Assembly: GCA_026874595.1 (NCBI GenBank)
Contig: CM049310.1
Coordinates: 8,868,001 to 8,932,000 of the forward strand
DNA length: 64,000 bases
Origin: Sipunculus nudus
Lineage: Eukaryota; Annelida; Sipuncula; Golfingiida; Sipunculidae
Reading direction: 5' to 3'
Under the pieces are notes generated by a model, which saw nothing but the letters and a program-made list of their open reading frames with translations, did not search any database and was not told the origin of the DNA. The translations under genes were made by a program, and so were the position numbers. Position 1 is the first letter of the stretch; each line of letters opens with the position of its first letter. Shown one piece after another: positions 11,731 to 22,742 of this stretch.

Positions 11731-14700
11731 CAAACATACGCGGGTGATCAACATGCTTGCGAAAATCGAAGATTTCCGGCAAGCAATAAAGTTTGGATTG
11801 ACTGTGCCTCCAACATGTATGATCATAGACAGGGCCCGGAGAGGCCGTCACGCACCGCTGCACACGCCGGCCGCCCACCGTAAGGACCCTGTCGCCACTT
11901 GCGGCAATTGCGCGGGTCTTCGTGGTTTGGCGAAAAACGGCGCGAGATTTGACGAGACTTACAATATGACCCCTGAAAGTGACTGCGAGTGTCAGGCGCT
12001 ACCCAACGCTGAAAACCATGTGTCTGTAGCGTAAAAAATGACAGAATTATAGGCATTTCTTTGAATGGTCTCGTGTTCTCGTTTCACGAGAAACGGTGCG
12101 AGATATGACGAGCCTTTCTATTGAATGACTAAGAAGTAAACTAATGCTATCTAACGCCAAAAACCAGAGCGTTCTATCGCAAATATTGACAGAGACAGAA
12201 GCAGGAAAACTCCGTATTTCAGATTGTCAAGTTTTACCCCAAAATTCGGTAACCATGGTAACGGCAGCACAAGGCTAAATGTACGAAGGAATAAGGCAAT
12301 GATCCTAGTTTTAGATGCGACAAAAATTATTGTTACATGCTAAATATTTTTTTAGATATTGCGGAAAAATGATATGTTACAGTGTTTCCAGTACCACGCC
12401 ACCTGGTGGCTATTTCCGAAAAATGAAAAAACAAGTTCGAGATAATACAAAACAACAGAAAATATGTCACTTTCAGAACCTCAGCTGTAAAACTGCGACC
12501 TGTAAATCGTATTTAATGAAATCTCGAAAAGTCCCATTTGACGACAAATGGCACGAGATTTTGCGAGACTTACATTAATTTCGCATAGAGCATATTAAAT
12601 GCTACGCATTGCAAAAAACTAGGCCTCTCCAACTTAAAAAATGAGAAATTTGGAGGGAAATTTTCGAATTTTCTGATTTTCCCCCAAAAATACGTTACCA
12701 TGGTAACCATTGACCGGAAAAATTTGCCAGCACTTGGATAGCTAACATAGTGAGGAATAAAATGAGCTACAGATTATGCGGCTACGATTATTATTGACGA
12801 AGATATGAAGAAAATAAAGATTTTAGGTTTTTTGGTGACCCTGACCTTGACCTTTGACCGATCATGACCAAAAACAATAGGCTCCGAGGAGAACCAATCT
12901 TACACTTGATGCATAAGTTTCAGAGCGATTGCTTAAAAACTGTGGCCTGTAGCGCGTGTACATACAGACAAACAGACAGACAAACAAACAAACAAACAAA
13001 CAAACATACGCGGGTGATCAACATGCTTGCGAAAATCGAAGATTTCCGGCAAGCAATAAAGTTTGGATTGACTGTGCCTCCAACATGTATGATCATAGAC
13101 AGGGCCCGGAGAGGCCGTCACGCACCGCTGCACACGCCGGCCGCCCACCGTAAGGACCCTGTCGCCACTTGCGGCAATTGCGCGGGTCTTCGTGGTTTGG
13201 CGAAAAACGGCGCGAGATTTGACGAGACTTACAATATGACCCCTGAAAGTGACTGCGAGTGTCAGGCGCTACCCAACGCTGAAAACCATGTGTCTGTAGC
13301 GTAAAAAATGACAGAATTATAGGCATTTCTTTGAATGGTCTCGTGTTCTCGTTTCACGAGAAACGGTGCGAGATATGACGAGCCTTTCTATTGAATGACT
13401 AAGAAGTAAACTAATGCTATCTAACGCCAAAAACCAGAGCGTTCTATCGCAAATATTGACAGAGACAGAAGCAGGAAAACTCCGTATTTCAGATTGTCAA
13501 GTTTTACCCCAAAATTCGGTAACCATGGTAACGGCAGCACAAGGCTAAATGTACGAAGGAATAAGGCAATGATCCTAGTTTTAGATGCGACAAAAATTAT
13601 TGTTACATGCTAAATATTTTTTTAGATATTGCGGAAAAATGATATGTTACAGTGTTTCCAGTACCACGCCACCTGGTGGCTATTTCCGAAAAATGAAAAA
13701 ACAAGTTCGAGATAATACAAAACAACAGAAAATATGTCACTTTCAGAACCTCAGCTGTAAAACTGCGACCTGTAAATCGTATTTAATGAAATCTCGAAAA
13801 GTCCCATTTGACGACAAATGGCACGAGATTTTGCGAGACTTACATTAATTTCGCATAGAGCATATTAAATGCTACGCATTGCAAAAAACTAGGCCTCTCC
13901 AACTTAAAAAATGAGAAATTTGGAGGGAAATTTTCGAATTTTCTGATTTTCCCCCAAAAATACGTTACCATGGTAACCATTGACCGGAAAAATTTGCCAG
14001 CACTTGGATAGCTAACATAGTGAGGAATAAAATGAGCTACAGATTATGCGGCTACGATTATTATTGACGAAGATATGAAGAAAATAAAGATTTTAGGTTT
14101 TTTGGTGACCCTGACCTTGACCTTTGACCGATCATGACCAAAAACAATAGGCTCCGAGGAGAACCAATCTTACACTTGATGCATAAGTTTCAGAGCGATT
14201 GCTTAAAAACTGTGGCCTGTAGCGCGTGTACATACAGACAAACAGACAGACAAACAAACAAACAAACAAACAAACATACGCGGGTGATCAACATGCTTGC
14301 GAAAATCGAAGATTTCCGGCAAGCAATAAAGTTTGGATTGACTGTGCCTCCAACATGTATGATCATAGACAGGGCCCGGAGAGGCCGTCACGCACCGCTG
14401 CACACGCCGGCCGCCCACCGTAAGGACCCTGTCGCCACTTGCGGCAATTGCGCGGGTCTTCGTGGTTTGGCGAAAAACGGCGCGAGATTTGACGAGACTT
14501 ACAATATGACCCCTGAAAGTGACTGCGAGTGTCAGGCGCTACCCAACGCTGAAAACCATGTGTCTGTAGCGTAAAAAATGACAGAATTATAGGCATTTCT
14601 TTGAATGGTCTCGTGTTCTCGTTTCACGAGAAACGGTGCGAGATATGACGAGCCTTTCTATTGAATGACTAAGAAGTAAACTAATGCTATCTAACGCCAA

Positions 14701-15528
14701 AAACCAGAGCGTTCTATCGCAAATATTGACAGAGACAGAAGCAGGAAAACTCCGTATTTCAGATTGTCAAGTTTTACCCCAAAATTCGGTAACCATGGTA
14801 ACGGCAGCACAAGGCTAAATGTACGAAGGAATAAGGCAATGATCCTAGTTTTAGATGCGACAAAAATTATTGTTACATGCTAAATATTTTTTTAGATATT
14901 GCGGAAAAATGATATGTTACAGTGTTTCCAGTACCACGCCACCTGGTGGCTATTTCCGAAAAATGAAAAAACAAGTTCGAGATAATACAAAACAACAGAA
15001 AATATGTCACTTTCAGAACCTCAGCTGTAAAACTGCGACCTGTAAATCGTATTTAATGAAATCTCGAAAAGTCCCATTTGACGACAAATGGCACGAGATT
15101 TTGCGAGACTTACATTAATTTCGCATAGAGCATATTAAATGCTACGCATTGCAAAAAACTAGGCCTCTCCAACTTAAAAAATGAGAAATTTGGAGGGAAA
15201 TTTTCGAATTTTCTGATTTTCCCCCAAAAATACGTTACCATGGTAACCATTGACCGGAAAAATTTGCCAGCACTTGGATAGCTAACATAGTGAGGAATAA
15301 AATGAGCTACAGATTATGCGGCTACGATTATTATTGACGAAGATATGAAGAAAATAAAGATTTTAGGTTTTTTGGTGACCCTGACCTTGACCTTTGACCG
15401 ATCATGACCAAAAACAATAGGCTCCGAGGAGAACCAATCTTACACTTGATGCATAAGTTTCAGAGCGATTGCTTAAAAACTGTGGCCTGTAGCGCGTGTA
15501 CATACAGACAAACAGACAGACAAACAAA
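11731..15528. repeat. 1270-bp tandem repeat, three near-identical copies
   Basis: Copies run about 11731-13000, 13001-14270 and 14271-15528, the last ending at an internal CTAG terminus. Every landmark recurs at an offset of 1270 bp: the 5' terminus at 11786, 13056 and 14326; the X-box at 12249, 13519 and 14789, with a second at 12694, 13964 and 15234; and the AGGTCA cluster at 12836, 14106 and 15376. The unit is distantly related to the 1274-bp unit. No protein family is recognised in its small ORFs. Confidence 0.9.
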
Positions 15529-15560
15529 CTAGATGACCTGAGGTCACGCGCTTGCCGGAA
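15529..15560 (-). repeat. Internal 3'-type Helentron terminus, same type as the outer end
   Basis: CTAG at 15529-15532 is followed by the same tgacctgaggtca palindrome and cgcgcttgccggaa as at 2983. It directly abuts the acagacaaac tail of the third 1270-bp repeat. It looks like the end of a second element joined to, or inserted beside, the first. Confidence 0.7.
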
Positions 15561-15716
15561 GTGACCGGAAATAAGACAGCGAAATAGATGGACAGTTACT
15601 AGGCAGACAGACAGACAGGGAACATTCGGATCTGATCAAATGAAAAACCTCTATCATGGGGGAAACAGTAGCACATATGAATAAGGTCTTGCTGATTTTC
15701 AAAAGTCAAAGAGGAG

Positions 15717-15760
<44 letters not shown>

Positions 15761-15765
15761 GACAC
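15717..15765. repeat. (GACA)n microsatellite
   Basis: About ten perfect copies of a four-base unit. It is typical of the tails of these repeats. Confidence 0.9.
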
Positions 15766-17570
15766 ATTATTAGTGTTATTATTAGTAGCTATCCTGTACA
15801 GGACAATCCATTTTTGACAGAAATAAAAAATAATACAAATCCAACTGAATACTTCTTCTATTCTTGAGTGCTGGAAATAAGAAAAAGCGATGAAAATGAA
15901 ACTTGAAGAGTTGAACGTCCAGAATGCCGAAACGCAAGCGCAGCCGCGTTCGTGTTAGACAGAGACCCGACCTCTAGGTAACAGAGACGTGACCTTTCAT
16001 TCCTGGACATATAGGTCGGCCTGAGGACATCTTCAAGTCTGATGATGGCTTAAATTAGGGCTGTCCTTGAAGAAAAAAGGCAGTCGGTCAGCCTGCGTCC
16101 GGGAATTATAAAATTCCAAGAAGTCCTGCCCATCACGGATTAACTGTAATGTCCCCTTGGTGTAGGTTATCTGTAATGTGAAATTTAATATATTTTAAAA
16201 ATTGGAATCTTTGGTTAAAAAAGGAGAGACTTTTAAGGAGTCTGAAGTGGTAAGTAATAAGATAAAAAAATTTGAGGCCCTAGTTCCGTGGTGGGTTAGG
16301 ACTTGATATATAAAAATATATTCTGGCATGAGAGAGGGGTGCTGTCAAATTTTTTGGCGCCTGCCGCACGTTTGTGAATAAAACGGTACGTTTGACACGG
16401 GCGCGATGGAAATTTAAGAGGAAAGGTAGTAATCCCAAGCCGTAGTTGAATTGTTTTGACCCCAGAGTATGCAGTCCTGGCTTAAATAGGCATGGGACGG
16501 GCTCTTTTTTATACCCGGAACGCCAGAAGAGGCTGGAGATTGAATGAAGGATTGGGCCAGTTTTCATCCGAAAAACCTGGGAATTGGCAATTTAAAAAAA
16601 TGACAGGGACCTTCTTAGCCCGTTCCAGCTCAGGGAACGGTCATTAGAATATTGTCGGGAATCCATATTATCCTACCTGTGGGCTGGGACGGTCCAGAAA
16701 ACCGCAATTATACGGGTATCCATAAAATTGTATGTCAATTTTTGTCATTAATAAATATATATACATCTATAACGCGGACAGCTGGAGAATTCGCGGAGAA
16801 TTCATCATGATGATATTATTAAATGTGAGCAAAGGTACAATTTATGTTTTGTATCATATTTCCTTAAGAACCTGTAAATTTGATATCCTGCATGGTTTTG
16901 TTACGGTTTGCACAGTAAACTGTTGAAAAAATATATAGTGTTTAGCGTTTTCGTCTGATGTAAGATCGGTAGTCAATGTTAGCTGGTGATTCAGATTGGT
17001 GTTAGTGGCAGTCCCACATTGTTTGCGCTGGTTATTATTTCGGTAATTTAACAGTGAATAAATGTCTTTAGAGTAATATAGTGGTAGATTTTAAATGATT
17101 TTAACGTGTAATTAAAAGTATCATTGCATATAAAATCTCTCCGTGAATTGTCCGGGAATTCCCCGCGTTTACATATAAACGCATTTACCAGCCGTATGAA
17201 AGTTTTTGTCCGCTTTCATAATGTTTGCCGTGCCCCGGACACAAATTTAAGACGAGATGGACTAAACCCCGCCCCTGTAGGATTGTTTGGACTCTGAAGA
17301 AACGAACCCTCGCAGGAAATGCGGTGGGACGGGCTCTTTCTTATTCGATGAACGCTCGAAAAGAGTGGTGAATGATTGAAAAAATAGGGTCATTTTCACT
17401 GTCATCTTGAATAACGGAATAAATATTTTTTTAAAAATTCATAGAGACTTGGTCATCCAATAACAGCAGAAAAAAATGTTCTTTCAAATGTTGTGTGGTG
17501 TCCATGGTACCCTCGCCCACCGCCGGGATCCAAAGAGAAGCCTGGATTTTACTGCAAAAAAAACACAAAC

Positions 17571-17603
<33 letters not shown>

Positions 17604-17829
17604 ACAAAAAAACTTTTATTCATTTTATTTTTATTTTTTATTACTGGATGTAATTGAATATCATGGTTTATTTATAAAAAAATAAGATGCAATTCATTGG
17701 ATGAAAAGAGATTTTATTAAATATATTGATACAGTTTATAACAGTTTGATATTTGATTTTTTTTAATTTATAGACAGACAATTTGTTACCTCAAATCTGT
17801 ACTCATGGTCCAACATGCATGTATTTGGT
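15766..17829. other. Unassigned noncoding stretch inside the insertion
   Basis: I recognise no gene here. A diverged pair of segments containing 'gggacgggctcttt.ttat' lies near 16490 and 17326. A mixed poly-C/poly-A run lies at about 17572-17613. The short ORFs have no recognisable domains. Confidence 0.5.
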
Positions 17830-19590
17830 GTTCTTAGACCCATTTTAGGGTGTATATCCATGATAACAAGATAATATTACCTTGTTCCCACCAGCAAACA
17901 TTTCAAGCCCCCAGAAAGCTGATTTCAGCTGAGGACAGTATATGGCTTATTATACACAGGCAAATAGTGTTTTGGACCACCTCATCTCTACCAGACTCAT
18001 CACACACACCTGGTTTGGCTATCATTGCAATCCATTTACACCCACTGGCTGGAATCTCAAAGCATTTGGTTCAAATCCCTCAGAAAAAAAATTAGGGCCA
18101 GTTTGAATTTCCAAATCTGGACACAGTGGACATAGTGATATACAGAAAAAATCCATTTTTCCCCTCAAATCTGTACTGATGGTCCCACAAACCTGGTTTT
18201 GGTGTCATTAGGCCCAGTTTAGTGTGTATATACAGGGAAACAAGATAATATTACCCTGTTCCCACAAACAAAAATTTCATGCCCCCAGAAACCTGATTTC
18301 AGGCCAGTTTATGCTTATACACAGTCAAATAGGTTCTGGCCCCCCCTCATCCCCACAAAACTCAACACACACTCCTGGTTTGGGTATCATTGCAATCCAT
18401 TTACACCCACTGGCTGGCATCACCAAGCATTTGGCTCAACTCCCTCAGAAAAAAAATTAGGGCCAGTTTGAATTTCCAAATCTGGACACAGTGAACATAG
18501 TGATATACAGAGAAAATCCATTTCCCCCCCTCAAATCTGTACTGATGGTCCCACAAACCTAGTTTTGGTGTCATTAGGCCCAGTGTAGGGTGTATATACA
18601 GGTAAACAAGATTATATTACCCTGTTCCCACAAACAAAAATTTCATGCCCCCAGAAACCTGATTTCAGGCCAGTTTATGCTTATACACAGTCAAATAGGT
18701 TCTGGCCCCCTTCATATCCACAAAACTCAACACACACTCCTGGTTTGGGTATCATTGCAATCCATTTACACCCACTGGCTGGCATCACCAAGCATTTGGC
18801 TCAACTCCCTCAGAAAAAAAATTAGGGCCAGTTTGAATTCCCAAATCTGGACACAGTGAACATAGTGATATACAGGGAAAATCCATTTTTTTTACCTCAA
18901 ATCTGTAATGATGGTCCCTAAAACATGGTTTAGGTGTCATTAGGCCCAATTTAAGGTGTATATACAGGGAAACAAGATAATATTACCCTGTTGACACAAA
19001 CAAGAATTTCAAGCCCCCAGAAACCTGATTTCAGGCCAGTTTATGCTTATACACAGTCAGATAGGTTCTGGCCCCCCTCATCTCCACAAAACTCAACACA
19101 CACACCTGGTTTGGTATCATTGCAATCCATTTACACCCACTGGCTGGTATCTCAAAGCATTTGGCTCAACTCCATCAGAAAAAAAATTAGGACCAGTTTG
19201 AATTTCCAAATCTGGACACAGTGAACATAGTGATATACAGATAAAATCCATTTTTCCCCCTCAAATCTGTACTGATGGTCCCACAAACCTGGTTTTGGTG
19301 TCATTAGGCCCAGTTTAGGGTGTATATACAGGGAAACAAGAAAATATTACCCTGTTCCCACAAACAAAAATTTCATTCCCCCAGAAACCTGATTTCAGGC
19401 CAGTTTATGCTTATACACAGTCAAATAGGTTCTGGCCTCCTTCATCTCCACCAGACTCTTCACAAACACCTGGCTTGGGTTTCATTGCAATCCATTCACA
19501 CCCACTGGCTGGCATCTCCAAGCATATAGCTCAACTTCTTCAGAAAAAAATATAGACCACTTTAAAGTTTATCAAATCTGGACATAGTGG
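17830..19590. repeat. 366-bp tandem satellite, five copies
   Basis: The block beginning near 'tgtatatacagggaaacaag' recurs about every 365-374 bp (around 17850, 18224, 18590, about 18957 and 19320). Copies differ by scattered substitutions and small indels. The repeated open frames are not conserved between copies, so it is noncoding. It shares no obvious sequence with the other arrays in the insertion. Confidence 0.9.
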
Positions 19591-19959
19591 TTTATGCAGA
19601 AATCAATTGTTCTGATCTCAAATCTGAAATAGTGGTCATAGAACATTGGTTGGTTCTTGTATGATTTTATTCAATTTACAATCAATTTGCAGGAAAACCT
19701 GGCATTTTATTTTACTTCAATACACCAACAATAAACAATCTAAGGACAAGTGAACAGGCTACCATACATATCTTAGGGAAAGGAAAACAGCAAAGGTTGT
19801 TTACATTGAGGACACATGGCAACCAGGTGGTTGGCGCTGGTCTGTGAAGCTTACGAAGCAGCAATCAAAGGAAGACGATAACAACACAATAGAAGTCTTC
19901 TTCATGGGCCATCGCACACCCATAGAACACGGCTCCAACTGTCAAGTGTAATGCCCCTG

Positions 19960-21395
19960 CCGACATTTACTATCACATACTGCCGCCACTTATGGTCACG
20001 GCAATAGGATGTACTTTTTTATTTGAAGAAAAAACGATCCCAGATTTGACGAAACTTACAATATAAACACATAATGTGACCGAGAGTGTTAGACGCTATC
20101 GAATGCTGAAAACTAAAGGTCTTCAGCATTAAAATAACAGAATTATAGGCGTATCTTTGAATGGTCCCATGTTCTCGTTTGACAAGAAATGATGCGAGAT
20201 ATGACGAGATATTCAATTTTGTCACTTCAAACTAGTCAAGTGAATCTTGAACAATAGAAAAATAAAATCTCTGGCATTCAAATGACAGAGATATAGACAT
20301 TTGTTCGAATTCTCGAATATTCTCATTTGGCGGGAGATGGTACGAGATGTGGCGAGATATAAGTTATTATCTTGTTAAGCTCCCAAAACGCAACAAAATG
20401 CTGAAAACTGCTCCTCTTTAGCCGAAAAGGTGACCAAGTTATATGCATTTCTGTGAAATCTCGTAATTTCTCGTTTGACGGAAAACAGAGCGAGATTCTA
20501 CGAGACTTGCAATTAACTGCATTAGTGGGAAGGGAATGCTACCTTATGCAGAAAACTAGACACTTGTAGTATAAATATTAACAGAGATAGAAGCAAAAAA
20601 CTTATTATTTTCAGATTGCCAAGTTTTACCCCAAAACTTGCTTACCATGGTAACAGCAGCGCAAAGCTACATGTAGGCAGGAATAAGCCGACGATCCTAG
20701 TTTCAGATAAGACAGTAAACATTGTGCCACGTTTAATATTTTTTTTGGTATTGCAGAAAAATGGTAAGTTGCAGTGTTTCCAGTACCACGCCCCCTGGTG
20801 GCTAATTTCAAAAAATGAAAAAACAAGTTCGAGATAATACAGAACAACAGAAAATATGTCACTTTCAGAACCTTAGCTGTAAAACTGCCACCTGTAAATC
20901 GTATTTAATGAAATCTCGAAAAGTCTCATTTGACGACAAATGGCACGAGATTTTGCGAGACTTACATTAATTTCGCATAGAGCATATTAAATGCTACGCA
21001 ATACAAAAAACTAGACCTCTCTAACTTGAATAATGAGAAATTTGGAGGGAAATTTTCGAATTTTCTGAATTTCCCCCAAAAATACGTTACCATGGTAACC
21101 ATTGACCGGAAAAATTTTCCAGCACTTGGAAAGCTAACATAGTGAGGAATAAAATGAGCTACAGATTATGCGGCTACGATTATTATTGACGAACATATGA
21201 AGAAAATAAAGATTTTAGGTTTTTTGGTGACCCTGACCTTGACCTTTGACCGATCATGACCAAAAACAATAGGCTCCGAGGAGAACCAATCTTACACTTG
21301 ATGCATAAGTTTCAGAGCGATTGCTTAAAAACTGTGGCCTCTAGCGCGTGTACATACAGACAAACAGACAGACAAACAAACAAACAAACAAACAA
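19960..21395. repeat. Diverged copy of the 1270-bp Helentron unit
   Basis: From about 20000 on the order of landmarks follows the 1270-bp unit, with substitutions. An X-box-like motif at 20640 has an altered first base, followed by a CTCF-like box near 20788, an X-box at 21086 and an AGGTCA cluster near 21226. From about 20850 to 21390 the match to 12440-12990 is very close. Confidence 0.8.
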
Positions 21396-21644
21396 ACATA
21401 CGCGGGTGATCAACATGCTTGCGAAAATCGAAGATTTCCGGCAAGCAACAAACAAACAAACAAACATACGCGGGTGATCAACATGCTTGCGAAAATCGAA
21501 GATTTCCGGCAAGCAACAAACAGACATACGCAACTGACCAACCAACTTGCCGAAATCGAAGATTTCCGGCAAGCAACAAACAGACAAACAGACATACGCA
21601 ACTGAGTAATATGCTTGCAGAAATCGAAGATTTCCGGCAAGCAA
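21396..21644 (-). repeat. Four tandem Helentron 5' termini, the last forming the insertion boundary
   Basis: On the plus strand, four successive units of about 60-70 bp each end in gatttccggcaagcaa (at 21448, 21516, 21576 and 21644). The last is the true boundary with gypsy RT. Each terminus can fold: CTTGCnGAAATC pairs with GATTTCCGGCAAG around a short loop. Confidence 0.75.
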
Positions 21645-21645
21645 T

Positions 21646-22742
21646 AAACCCATTGGTGTGGTTAACGCAGTACGATACTGATGTTCTGGAGTTAACTCAA
21701 CTTGGTTGTATGCTGCGGTAAGATCAAGACTGGAGAAATACTTAGCTCCACTCATGGATTCTAGTGATTCCTTGATTCTGGGTAGAGGATAGACATCTCG
21801 GCGCACTTTCTGATTAACCTTTCGAAAATCTACACACAGTCTGATCCCGCCTGTCTTTTTGTGTACTATGACAATCGGTGACGCGAAATCTGAGCTTCTC
21901 TCAGTAATGATGCCTTTTCGAAGAAGTTCCTCTAAGTGTGCCTTTAATTCATTCCACAAGTGTGGAGGTACTCTCCTATAAGGTTGACATATAGGTGTAG
22001 AATCTTCCATGTTGATTTTGTGTTGAATTGTTGGTGTAACACTAAGTGGCTCCCCCTCCTGATAAAAGATATCAGCATACTGCTGTAAGAGATGTTCCAT
22101 CTGTTTTTTCTGTCTAGGATTACCTGGAAAATTGGTAACATCTGGAAGGTGTACAGTAGTCTTTGGAATCTCTGTTGATGAACGTGCTATCTTGAGTCGT
22201 TCTGCATCCTCGAATATCTCAAGATTATGCTTGACCTGTTGGATAGCTGAAACAGTTGCTATTCGCGTTCTGGGCTTAAGAGTGACTTCCCTGTCTGAAA
22301 AGTTAGCAACTCTTAGGATAGTATTACCCTTATCTGTTATAGGAGATGGTGTAACAGCAACTCCTGGAATACCACAATTAATTCCTTCTATCAGTCCAAC
22401 ACCTGTGTCTAGCTTTTTGAATGTTGTTCTTATGTGAGATATACTCCCTTGAGGAAGATTCGCTCCATCAGTAGAAACTCTGACAAAACCAGTTTGGCTG
22501 TTGTTATTCTGTGCCTGTGTATCACTTAGGATAGCTTGAAATGATGGCATAAACTTCAGTATGTTAGTACCTATAATTCCTCGGCATTGAGACTGTCCTG
22601 TTGGTTTAGTGATAATGATGCCTCTCTCGGGTATTTTTATTCCTTCAATTTCTATGTCCATCACAGCTATTCCTTCATATGGGATTTCCAGACCGTTTGA
22701 AGCCGTCAAGTCTAGCCAATCAGTTGTAGGGAGAAATGTTAC
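21646..22742 (-). pseudogene. pol: Gypsy 1 pol, 5' part: end of protease region and RT N-terminus
   Basis: This continues the frame of the gag-protease ORF after a single TAG (22743-22745). It encodes the protease-RT linker and then RT motifs: WNELKAHLEELLRKGII, a CVDFRKVNQK motif and SSLDLTAAYNQVEL with the first catalytic Asp. It stops at TPMG, where the Helentron-like insertion begins. Downstream of 21645 the open frame (to 21312) reads repeat DNA and is not part of the gene. The rest of RT is at 274-2982. Confidence 0.9.

Larger units (their letters stand above)
2983..21644 (-). mobile_element. Composite Helentron/HINE-like rolling-circle element, non-autonomous
   Basis: Removing 2983-21644 rejoins the gypsy RT coding sequence exactly, with the frame kept and no bases duplicated, so there is no target-site duplication. 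On the minus strand the element starts TTGCTTGCCGGAAAT and ends in a 13-bp palindrome (TGACCTGAGGTCA, inverted form) then CTAG, inserted between host A and T. The 13-mer at 21630-21642 has its inverted partner at 3004-3016, which is subterminal at the 3' end. No TSD, a CTAG terminus, a 3' palindrome, an asymmetric inverted repeat and an internal tandem-repeat core are the known signature of Helentrons and their HINE/DINE-1-like derivatives. I see no Rep or helicase ORF. The size is far above usual non-autonomous elements, and internal termini (3' type at 5362 and 15529, 5' type at many places) show it is composite. Confidence 0.72.

Noticed and set aside
8141-15118. Repeated 60-146-codon ORFs in the 1274- and 1270-bp units
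   Set aside because: They lie in overlapping frames on both strands, are not kept between the two unit types and have no domain. Their repetition only reflects DNA duplication.
17850-19529. Similar 69-89-codon ORFs in each 366-bp satellite unit
   Set aside because: Frames break at different places in each copy, so the similarity is at DNA level only.
3412-21395. CRISPR-like array
   Set aside because: Units of 331-1274 bp with no short direct repeats separated by unique spacers, in a eukaryotic transposon context.
2983-21644. DDE-type DNA transposon explanation for the large insertion
   Set aside because: The inverted repeats are not both terminal and the RT frame is restored with no duplicated bases. 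Both fit rolling-circle elements better.
21312-21645. C-terminal extension of the gypsy 1 RT fragment (LLLAGNLRFLQ...)
   Set aside because: It is translation of the inserted Helentron-like 5' termini and is not part of the RT gene.
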